Positions 6,817 through 11,376 of a stretch of 11,376 bases of DNA are shown piece by piece. Made by a program: the position numbers and the translations under genes. Location: contig JAZRXH010000008.1 in the NCBI GenBank assembly GCA_045600125.1, forward strand, positions 1 through 11,376, given 5' to 3'. Every line of letters begins with the position of its first letter. The first letter of the stretch is position 1. The DNA comes from SIG622 sp045600125. Its GTDB lineage: Bacteria > Bacillota > Clostridia > Oscillospirales > CAG-382. Under the pieces are notes generated by a model. That model made no database searches, was not told the origin of the DNA, and saw only the letters and a program-made list of their open reading frames with translations.

Positions 6817-6852
6817 AAAAAAGCCCGGAGCACTCCTTTCCGAATGCTCCGG
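6817..6852 (-). terminator. rho-independent terminator after the membrane-protein gene
   Basis: CCGGAGCA (6825-6832) and TGCTCCGG (6845-6852) form an 8-bp stem with a 12-base loop. On the minus strand GC and T6 (6822-6817) follow. It ends the 6951-7640 gene about 100 bp after its stop and separates it from the permease gene. Confidence 0.85.
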
Positions 6853-6950
6853 TTATTCGCTGATTTTTGAGTGGATCCTTCGCCGCCGTCCCCGTGCTTT
6901 TTGAAAAGGAAACGGCTCTTCGGCAGGCGTTGCGGGTAAGGGCAGGGGAT

Positions 6951-7640
6951 TCAGCACTTTCCCGCCGCCCGGTGCGCCTCGTATCTTTTCACGTAGGCTT
7001 TCCCGAGCGCCGCCCATACGATGAACGGGTCAAAGGCGCTGACAAGGATCGCAAGCTTCAGAATGCCGTCGGCGTCCGGCAGGATCCCTTCGGCGACCGC
7101 TCCCGAAAGACGGCTGACCTCGAGGACCGATGCCGCAAGAAGCAGAGCGCCGCCCGCAAGGATGATCGCCTTGTTCTGCCCGAACCGGTCGAGTCTTCCC
7201 GCCATGAAGGAGGCGGGGATGATGGAGAGCCCCAAAAGGAAAAGCCACGCCGGGGAGAATTCCTCCGTCCTCGTTTCGGTGACGATCAGCACAAGACACA
7301 GCGAGAAAAGAAGATAGGCGTATTTCAAGAGATTCCCCTTGGGGATCCGGTAAGCGTACAGACTGTAAAGGATGACGGCGACGTGGGAGGCAAGGGATGT
7401 CGCCTCTACCTCGGCGCTTCGCCACGTTCCGGTCTTTAAGGACATGGCAAGGTTTATCACCGTGGCGATAAGTCCCAGGACTGTCAGGAGCGTGATGAGC
7501 GCCGACAGAGCCTTTGCCGGCGCGCCGGAGAGAAAGGAAGAAACGGAAGAAACCGAAGAAGTGTTTTTTTCCGTGCCTTCGGCTTTGGATGCCTGTGATC
7601 GCTCACGGTTTTCATTTGCGGCATAGCTGGTTTTTCCCAT
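6951..7640 (-). CDS. multi-pass membrane protein of unknown function
   Basis: A 229-residue protein that I do not assign to a named family. Residues 1-43 are hydrophilic and Ser/Glu/Lys-rich, probably a disordered cytoplasmic tail. About six hydrophobic helices follow (roughly 44-66, 80-97, 104-121, 130-148, 156-173, 194-213). The end is short and basic (KAYVKRYEAHRAAGKC). There are no obvious catalytic or metal-binding motifs. The ATG at 7640 has GGAGGT (7653-7648) seven bases upstream, so an extension to 7688 is rejected. It lies downstream of the response regulator gene on the same strand, with a terminator between. No separate promoter is evident, so expression may depend on read-through. 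Any link to the regulator is inference. Confidence 0.75.
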   Translation of the reverse strand: MGKTSYAANENRERSQASKAEGTEKNTSSVSSVSSFLSGAPAKALSALITLLTVLGLIATVINLAMSLKTGTWRSAEVEATSLASHVAVILYSLYAYRIPKGNLLKYAYLLFSLCLVLIVTETRTEEFSPAWLFLLGLSIIPASFMAGRLDRFGQNKAIILAGGALLLAASVLEVSRLSGAVAEGILPDADGILKLAILVSAFDPFIVWAALGKAYVKRYEAHRAAGKC

Positions 7641-7673
7641 GTATGGTACCTCCGTCCTATGGTGTCTGTGCCG

Positions 7674-7712
7674 AAAAAAACTCCGCACCAGCTATTGGAA
7701 ACGGAGTTTTTT
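7674..7712 (-). terminator. terminator after the response regulator gene
   Basis: ACTCCG (7680-7685) pairs with CGGAGT (7702-7707), flanked by A7 on the left and T6 on the right, so the A/T arms can extend the helix. CCA/TGG can pair inside the loop. On the minus strand the T-run follows the stem, 36 bp after the regulator stop. It could work on both strands. Confidence 0.8.
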
Positions 7713-7747
7713 CACGGCTTTGCTGCGGCGTTATCTGCCGCCGTATG

Positions 7748-8437
7748 TTACTGCTGGAGAAGCTCGAACTTGTAGCCTACGCCCCAGACGGTCTTGAGCG
7801 TCCACTTGTCGGACTTGCCCTCGAGCTTTTCACGAAGGCGCTTTACATGTACGTCCACGGTCCGGGAGTCGCCGAGGTAATCGAAGCCCCAGACCTTGTC
7901 GAGAAGCTGGTCACGGGTGAATACACGGTTGTAGTTGGAGGTGAGGAAGTAGAGAAGCTCCAGTTCCTTCGGGGGAATATCCACCACCTTGCCGGCGAGC
8001 TTCAGCTCGTACTTCTGGAGGCTGATTTCCAGATTGTCGAAGCGGATGACCTCGCTGTCGTCGTTGTCGTGTCCGCTGTAGCGGCGGAGAACGGCTTTTA
8101 CTCTGGCGGAAACCTCCTTGGTGTCGAAGGGCTTGGTGATGAAGTCGTCGGCGCCGAGCTCGAGACCGAGCACCTTGTCGAATACCTCGCCTCTTGCCGT
8201 TACCATAATGATGGGCTTCGATGAGATCTCACGGATCTCACGGCATACCTGCCAGCCGTCCTTGCGGGGCATCATGATGTCGAGAAGCACGAGGTCGGGC
8301 TCGTAGATCTTAAAGGAAGAGATCGCCTTCACGCCGTCGTTGGCTGTAACTACGTCATAGCCTTCGTTTTCAAGATACATTTTGAGGAGATCGCAGATAT
8401 TGCTTTCGTCGTCTGCAACAAGAATTTTGTAACCCAT
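7748..8437 (-). CDS. OmpR/PhoB-family response regulator (orphan in this window)
   Basis: A 229-residue two-domain transcription factor. The receiver domain (1-120) has the acidic pair Asp9-Asp10, phospho-acceptor Asp53 (LLDIMMP), Thr80 (MVTAR) and Lys102 (TKPF), so it should be phosphorylatable. The C-terminal winged helix (about 128-227) includes the recognition-helix region DSRTVDVHVKRLREKL and the closing GVGYKF. The ATG at 8437 has GGAGGT (8449-8444) six bases upstream; an extension to 8686 is rejected. No histidine kinase gene is adjacent on either side: upstream is the divergent dnaX region, downstream a terminator and an unknown membrane protein. The partner kinase is therefore encoded elsewhere, or the protein works without one. 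Target genes cannot be told from sequence. Confidence 0.95.
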   Translation of the reverse strand: MGYKILVADDESNICDLLKMYLENEGYDVVTANDGVKAISSFKIYEPDLVLLDIMMPRKDGWQVCREIREISSKPIIMVTARGEVFDKVLGLELGADDFITKPFDTKEVSARVKAVLRRYSGHDNDDSEVIRFDNLEISLQKYELKLAGKVVDIPPKELELLYFLTSNYNRVFTRDQLLDKVWGFDYLGDSRTVDVHVKRLREKLEGKSDKWTLKTVWGVGYKFELLQQ

Positions 8438-8462
8438 GGTGTTACCTCCGTTTTTTGATTTG

Positions 8463-8486
8463 TTCTGATATTCTGATATTTTGATA
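8463..8486. repeat. three tandem 8-bp repeats in the regulator leader
   Basis: TTCTGATA, TTCTGATA and TTTTGATA follow head to tail, 14 bases before the regulator's ribosome binding site. It may be a simple AT-rich repeat or a protein-binding direct repeat. Confidence 0.5.
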
Positions 8487-8638
8487 TTTACAGTTTCGTT
8501 TTCGCTTTGGAATTTTCCTGCCGCTCGCCGTTTTCCCCGAATCCTTTTTATGGAAAGAACGGTCTGCCGCCCCGTTTCGGAGCGCTGCGCTTGTAACAAA
8601 AATATGAAAAATAAACCTTTTCCGTAACTATTGTAAAC

Positions 8639-8656
8639 CAATTCTTTTCGGAATTG
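8639..8656. repeat. inverted repeat in the regulator/dnaX divergent region
   Basis: CAATTC (8639-8644) and GAATTG (8651-8656) pair around TTTTCG. It is flanked by two GTAAAC direct repeats (8633-8638 and 8668-8673). AATTT-TGGTC-AAATT (8705-8719, approximate) is a further palindrome. These sit between the two divergent genes and are possible operator sites. The rest of 8490-8630 shows nothing clear. Confidence 0.4.
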
Positions 8657-8684
8657 ATGAACATTAGGTAAACAATGATAAGAC

Positions 8685-8715
8685 ATTGTATGATTTCAAC
8701 TGAAATTTTGGTCAA
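8685..8715 (-). promoter_or_regulatory. tentative promoter of the response regulator
   Basis: On the minus strand, TTGACC (8715-8710) and TACAAT (8690-8685) are separated by 19 bp, longer than ideal. It would give a leader of about 240 nt. Weaker alternatives exist near 8600-8640, so the assignment is uncertain. Confidence 0.3.
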
Positions 8716-8749
8716 ATTATTATGAAATCCATGAAAAAATATGTTGTGC

Positions 8750-8778
8750 TTGAAATCGGGGCGGAAATGTGCTATAAT
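8750..8778 (+). promoter_or_regulatory. sigma-A promoter of dnaX
   Basis: TTGAAA (8750-8755), 17-bp spacer, TATAAT (8773-8778), with TG at -15/-14 (8770-8771) as an extended -10. Transcription should start near 8785. This rules out translation of dnaX from the in-frame ATG at 8722. Confidence 0.88.
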
Positions 8779-8785
8779 AATACCT

Positions 8786-8941
8786 GCAGACATTACAACA
8801 GTACCTTGATCTGCGGTTTGCCTGCTTTCGCCAAATGCGGCGGAAAAGGGCTCTGCAGAGGCTGTCACCGGCAAAGCGCTCCGGTTTCCGGGGCACTGCC
8901 GTGCGATTCGTGTGCCTTCCGAAAGGAAAAGGGAAAGGCAC
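8786..8941 (+). promoter_or_regulatory. highly structured dnaX 5' leader
   Basis: Between the predicted start (about 8785) and the dnaX ribosome binding site are consecutive helices. GCAGA (8786-8790) pairs with TCTGC (8810-8814). TTTC-GCC (8826-8832) pairs with GGC-g-GAAA (8839-8846). CTCTGCAGAG (8851-8860) is a perfect palindrome. GGCA..GCGCTCCGG pairs with CCGGGGCAC-TGCC (8870-8900). GTGCCTT pairs with AAGGCAC (8912-8941), enclosing CC-GAAA-GG. I do not recognise a known class. The SRP RNA often found upstream of dnaX is not here, as its conserved GGAA-loop core is missing. Confidence 0.5.
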
Positions 8942-8955
8942 GGAAAGGAACGGAT

Positions 8956-10764
8956 ATGTCCTCAGAAATCCAAAACAGTAACGGTTCCTATATCGCTCTC
9001 TACCGGAAGTGGCGTCCGCAGTGCTTTGAGGACGTGATCGGGCAGGAGCATATCACCGACGTGCTGCGGGGGGAGATCCTCCGGGGCAGTGTTTCTCACG
9101 CCTATCTTTTCTGCGGCTCGAGAGGCACGGGCAAGACCACCTGCGCCAAGATCCTCGCCAAGGCGGTATCCTGTGAGAATCCGAAAAACGGCGACCCCTG
9201 CGGGGAATGCGAGAACTGCAAAAGAGCCGCCACTTCTTTTGACATCACCGAAATAGACGCCGCCTCCAACAACGGCGTTGACAACATCCGTCAGCTTCGG
9301 GAAGAGGTGCTGTACCCGCCGTCCGAGATGAAGAAGCGGGTCTACATCATCGACGAGGTGCATATGCTGTCCATCAGCGCCTTCAACGCTCTTCTGAAAA
9401 CGCTGGAGGAGCCGCCGGAGCACGTGCTCTTTATCCTCGCAACCACCGAGCTGAACAAGATCCCCGCCACGATCCTTTCCCGCTGCAAGCGGTTTGACTT
9501 CCACAGAATCACTCCGGAGAACATCGCAAAGCGGCTCCGTTTCGTCTGCGACAGCGAGGGGATCAGGATTACCGACGAGGCTCTTATGCTCATCGCCCGC
9601 CTTGCGGGAGGCGCCATGCGTGACGCTCTGTCGATGCTGGAACTTTTTGTGGGAAGCACCGGGCTTGTGGACGAGGACAAATGCGCCCGCTCCCTCGGCG
9701 TTATCGGCAGAGGACCCGTGATGAAGCTCCTTTCCGCCATTGCAGAGAACGACTGTCCGGCGGCGCTCTCGGTCATTTCCGAGGCGTACGGCGGCAGTAA
9801 GGACATGGGCGTGCTTCTTTCGGAATGCGCCGACAGCATGCGGGACATGCTGATGATCAAATACACAAAGCACCCGGAGAGCTTCGTGGAGGGAACGGCG
9901 GACGTTCTTTCGGAATTGTCCGAGTGCGCCTCGCACTTCACGAAGGAACGCCTCATTTACAGCATGGACATCCTCGACGAGGCGCAAAGCCGCATGGTGA
10001 AGACCGGCATTTCGAGAAGAGCCGTTCTGGAAACTACGGTACTGAAACTCTGCGACGTGAAGCTTTGGGCACTGCCGGAATCGCTGAACACGAGAGTGGC
10101 ACAGCTGGAATCGGCGCTCGCCTCGGGCAGCTTCGTAAAGAATGCTTCTCAAAGCATAGACGAAAAGAACACGGAAAAAGTTCCCGAAAAAGCGAAAGAA
10201 TCCGCAAAAAATGCGGAAACATCGATGGCGGCTTCTCCCGAAAGCCCGGCTCCGTCTCCGTCTGTACCTGAAAATGCACCCGAAAATGCACCCGAAAATG
10301 CGCCCGACGTGACCGACCGCTTCGGCACACCGCCTCCGGAGGCGGGAGAAGGGGAGGGAGCATACGGCGACCTTTCCGCACCCGACGCTGCGAAAGAAGA
10401 CGTTTTGCCCGGTGAGCCCGACGGCTTATCCGGTGCCCCCGCAGGCGTTTCGTCCGACAAGGCATCCGAAGGCGTAAAGACGGCGCCGGACGAAAGGCTG
10501 CCCATGCCCGCTTTCCCGGAAATACTGGAGGAGATCAAGGCGCAGAACGCTCTGCTCGGCTCTTTAATCGTATCATCAAGTGCCTATATCTGCGGCGGCA
10601 AGGCTTATTTTGAGCTTCCCGCCTTCGCCTACCGGATGATCACCTCCCGGGAGGACAGCCGACAGAAGCTCATCGACACCGCCCGTCAGTACCTCGGCAG
10701 CGGCGTCGAGGTCGTGATCTGCAGCGAGGGCGGCGCCAAAAACGCCCCGCAGTGGGATCTGTGA
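8956..10764 (+). CDS. dnaX: DNA polymerase III subunit tau (and possibly gamma), DnaX
   Basis: The 602-residue clamp-loader ATPase subunit loads the beta sliding clamp and couples polymerases at the replication fork. Visible features are the N-terminal ALYRKWRPQCF, Walker A GSRGTGKT (54-61), a four-cysteine zinc module (Cys73, 82, 85, 88), Walker B with DEVH (133-136) and the SRC arginine-finger motif (175-177). The clamp-loader core ends near 375. A long Pro/Ala/Glu/Ser-rich linker (about 395-515) includes three PENA repeats. A compact C-terminal domain (about 517-595) follows. The ATG at 8956 has AAGGA six bases upstream; an in-frame extension to 8722 would span the promoter and is rejected. 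An A6T site at 10206-10212 could permit a -1 frameshift. The usual followers yaaK/ebfC and recR are not within the window. Confidence 0.97.
   Translation: MSSEIQNSNGSYIALYRKWRPQCFEDVIGQEHITDVLRGEILRGSVSHAYLFCGSRGTGKTTCAKILAKAVSCENPKNGDPCGECENCKRAATSFDITEIDAASNNGVDNIRQLREEVLYPPSEMKKRVYIIDEVHMLSISAFNALLKTLEEPPEHVLFILATTELNKIPATILSRCKRFDFHRITPENIAKRLRFVCDSEGIRITDEALMLIARLAGGAMRDALSMLELFVGSTGLVDEDKCARSLGVIGRGPVMKLLSAIAENDCPAALSVISEAYGGSKDMGVLLSECADSMRDMLMIKYTKHPESFVEGTADVLSELSECASHFTKERLIYSMDILDEAQSRMVKTGISRRAVLETTVLKLCDVKLWALPESLNTRVAQLESALASGSFVKNASQSIDEKNTEKVPEKAKESAKNAETSMAASPESPAPSPSVPENAPENAPENAPDVTDRFGTPPPEAGEGEGAYGDLSAPDAAKEDVLPGEPDGLSGAPAGVSSDKASEGVKTAPDERLPMPAFPEILEEIKAQNALLGSLIVSSSAYICGGKAYFELPAFAYRMITSREDSRQKLIDTARQYLGSGVEVVICSEGGAKNAPQWDL
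10206..10271 (+). other. candidate -1 frameshift site giving a gamma-like DnaX
   Basis: In-frame A-AAA-AAT (10206-10212) fits the X-XXY-YYZ slippery pattern. A -1 shift adds 19 codons and stops at TGA 10269-10271, predicting a 438-residue product. A small hairpin GGCTT/AAGCC (10230-10246) lies 17 bases downstream, further than usual. No strong upstream stimulatory ribosome-binding sequence is seen. Confidence 0.3.
10267..10302 (+). repeat. three tandem 12-bp repeats in the DnaX linker
   Basis: Three near-identical 12-base units (CCTGAAAATGCA, CCCGAAAATGCA, CCCGAAAATGCG) encode PENA three times (residues 438-449) within the low-complexity linker. It is a likely site of copy-number variation between strains. 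Confidence 0.8.
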
Positions 10765-10806
10765 TGCAAGAGGCTATTCGCCCCCTGCACTCCACTGACG
10801 AAAGCT

Positions 10807-10825
10807 GTGGGGCTTCTCGCCCCAC
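10807..10825. repeat. perfect 7-bp GC hairpin
   Basis: GTGGGGC (10807-10813) and GCCCCAC (10819-10825) pair around TTCTC, 43 bp after the dnaX stop. No T-run follows, so it is not a canonical terminator. Confidence 0.6.
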
Positions 10826-10830
10826 GCCCT

Positions 10831-10858
10831 CGCCCGCCTTTTGAAAAAGGCGGGGGCG
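10831..10858. repeat. REP-like palindrome
   Basis: CGCCTTTT (10835-10842) and AAAAGGCG (10845-10852) are perfectly complementary, with further C/G pairing outside them to 10858. A related palindrome lies inside the permease gene at 5536-5558, which suggests a dispersed repeat family. Confidence 0.65.
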
Positions 10859-10871
10859 AAAACTTTGAATA

Positions 10872-10895
10872 GTGAAAGTCCGGTCGGACTTTCAC
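10872..10895. repeat. perfect 11-bp palindrome
   Basis: GTGAAAGTCCG (10872-10882) and CGGACTTTCAC (10885-10895) are exact reverse complements separated by GT. As RNA it would be a 10-bp stem with a GGUC loop. No T-run follows. Confidence 0.75.
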
Positions 10896-10930
10896 GGGAT
10901 TATTTTGAATGACCGATTATTATTTACTGT

Positions 10931-10959
10931 CCGCAGAGGTCAAACGCCGACCTCTGCGG
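10931..10959. repeat. 11-bp hairpin with AAACGCC loop
   Basis: CCGCAGAGGTC (10931-10941) pairs perfectly with 10949-10959 around the loop AAACGCC. The same loop and closing GTC/GAC pairs recur in the hairpin at 11171-11203, although the outer stems differ. Confidence 0.75.
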
Positions 10960-10960
10960 G

Positions 10961-11096
10961 CGGGGATGCCCCCGCGGGCACCTCGAAAGGACTGCACCTC
11001 AGGTGAAATTCGGGGGCGCAGATGCCCGAGCGGGGAAGCCCCCGCGGGCAATTCGAGACTGCACCTCGGATAAAAGCGGGAGTACAGATGCCCGAG
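10961..11096. repeat. head-to-tail direct repeat, 70 bp and 66 bp units
   Basis: Unit 1 (10961-11030) and unit 2 (11031-11096) both begin CGGGGA-GCCCCCGCGGGCA (A/T variable), share GACTGCACCTC in the middle and end CAGATGCCCGAG. They differ by small indels. There is no convincing reading frame with a ribosome binding site. It is a tandem intergenic repeat of unknown role, not CRISPR, as there is no constant-repeat/unique-spacer pattern. Confidence 0.75.
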
Positions 11097-11105
11097 CGTT
11101 ATACC

Positions 11106-11136
11106 GCTTTGCCGCCATATATTCAAGCGGCAAAGC
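11106..11136. repeat. perfect 10-bp hairpin
   Basis: GCTTTGCCGC (11106-11115) pairs with GCGGCAAAGC (11127-11136) around an AT-rich 11-base loop. It follows directly after the tandem repeat. Confidence 0.7.
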
Positions 11137-11170
11137 TCACGAGTACAGCATAAAGGGTTAGTTACTACTT

Positions 11171-11214
11171 CTCCGATGAAGTCAAACGCCGACTTCATCG
11201 GAGTTTTGTTTTTT
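11171..11214 (+). terminator. strong terminator-like hairpin with AAACGCC loop
   Basis: CTCCGATGAAGTC (11171-11183) pairs perfectly over 13 bp with 11191-11203 around AAACGCC, then TTTTGTTTTTT. This is a strong intrinsic terminator on the plus strand, yet the nearest upstream plus-strand gene, dnaX, ends about 400 bp earlier. It may terminate an unrecognised RNA or a long dnaX trailer. Confidence 0.75.
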
Positions 11215-11256
11215 GCCTTTGTCAAATCATCGGATGACCGTAGTACATTGTAACAT

Positions 11257-11376
11257 TTAAAACTTTATGCTTGGGTATAAATGTTTCAGTTTGATTCTGG
11301 CATCGGAATTTGAGAAATGCCAAGAAACACCTTTTTGTTTTGCGTTACGGGTTAAGTACCAATCATTTAGTTTGGT
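11257..11376 (-). CDS. C-terminal end of a gene, possibly an IS630-like transposase (partial)
   Basis: On the minus strand a frame is open from the right edge for 39 codons to TAA at 11259-11257. The tail contains VSWHFSNSDARIKLKHLYPSI. A DARIKLK-LYP ending is one I associate, from memory, with IS630/Tc1-type DDE transposases. The match is short and unverified. This stretch is more AT-rich than the rest of the window, which fits foreign DNA. No terminal inverted repeat can be fixed without the other end. If it is an insertion sequence, the catalytic DDE residues lie beyond the window. Confidence 0.4.
   Translation of the reverse strand, partial: TKLNDWYLTRNAKQKGVSWHFSNSDARIKLKHLYPSIKF

Noticed and set aside
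8438..8686. N-terminal extension of the response regulator
   Set aside because: Receiver domains start at the KILVADDE segment. The strong GGAGGT site fixes the start at 8437.
8722..8955. Upstream in-frame extension of dnaX
   Set aside because: The dnaX promoter at 8750-8778 lies inside it. DnaX homologues begin near the ALYRKWRP segment, and 8956 has a ribosome binding site.
8786..8955. SRP (4.5S/scRNA) gene upstream of dnaX
   Set aside because: This is its usual place in Bacillota, but the conserved helix-8 core with its GGAA tetraloop is absent.
8962..10152. 396-codon open frame antisense to dnaX
   Set aside because: Shadow of dnaX codon bias; no recognisable domain.
10686..10895. 69-codon minus-strand frame with PPPFSKGG
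   Set aside because: It overlaps the end of dnaX and translates REP-like palindromes.
10961..11096. CRISPR array
   Set aside because: Only two adjacent diverged units with no spacers, and no cas genes.
10920..11225. 101-codon minus-strand frame over the right-hand repeats
   Set aside because: It is made entirely of the hairpins and tandem repeat. Its repeated peptide pattern simply reflects the DNA repeat.

Overview
The window reads as a chromosomal segment of a fairly GC-rich member of the Bacillota, probably a gut-type Clostridia of the Oscillospiraceae/Ruminococcaceae sort. This is inferred from the lon-engB gene pair, strong AGGAGG-type ribosome binding sites, sigma-A promoters with 17-bp spacers, a tau-type DnaX with a zinc module, and GC-rich palindromic intergenic repeats. 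No rRNA or tRNA gene was seen, so the placement is an inference.

Layout. 1-594: repeat-rich intergenic DNA with perfect hairpins, then a textbook promoter and a structured leader for lon. 595-3828 (+): lon (ATP-dependent protease), engB (ribosome-assembly GTPase) and a 53-residue Lys/Glu/Gln-rich small protein with its own strong ribosome binding site, closed by a bidirectional terminator at 3882-3925. 3948-5294 (-): a cation/proton antiporter-family transporter whose promoter and leader form a clear fluoride riboswitch ending in an intrinsic terminator next to the ribosome binding site. 5385-6668 (-): a YtvI-like AI-2E-family permease. 6951-7640 (-): an unrecognised multi-pass membrane protein. 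7748-8437 (-): an OmpR/PhoB-type response regulator with no kinase gene beside it. 8438-8955: a divergent control region with a strong dnaX promoter and a highly structured leader of about 170 nt. 8956-10764 (+): dnaX. 10765-11220: no gene, but a dense series of perfect hairpins and a head-to-tail 70/66-bp repeat. 11257-11376 (-): the C-terminal end of a gene entering from the right edge, possibly an IS630-like transposase.

How the genes fit together. Most genes are housekeeping: protein quality control, 50S assembly and DNA replication. The clearest specific system is fluoride-responsive: the riboswitch should let transcription reach the antiporter gene only when fluoride is present, which points to fluoride export or tolerance rather than generic Na+/H+ exchange. 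The best candidates for something undescribed are the 53-residue small protein after engB, the structured dnaX leader, a possible internal frameshift site in dnaX, and two terminator-like hairpins with different stems but an identical seven-base loop in the right-hand repeat region.
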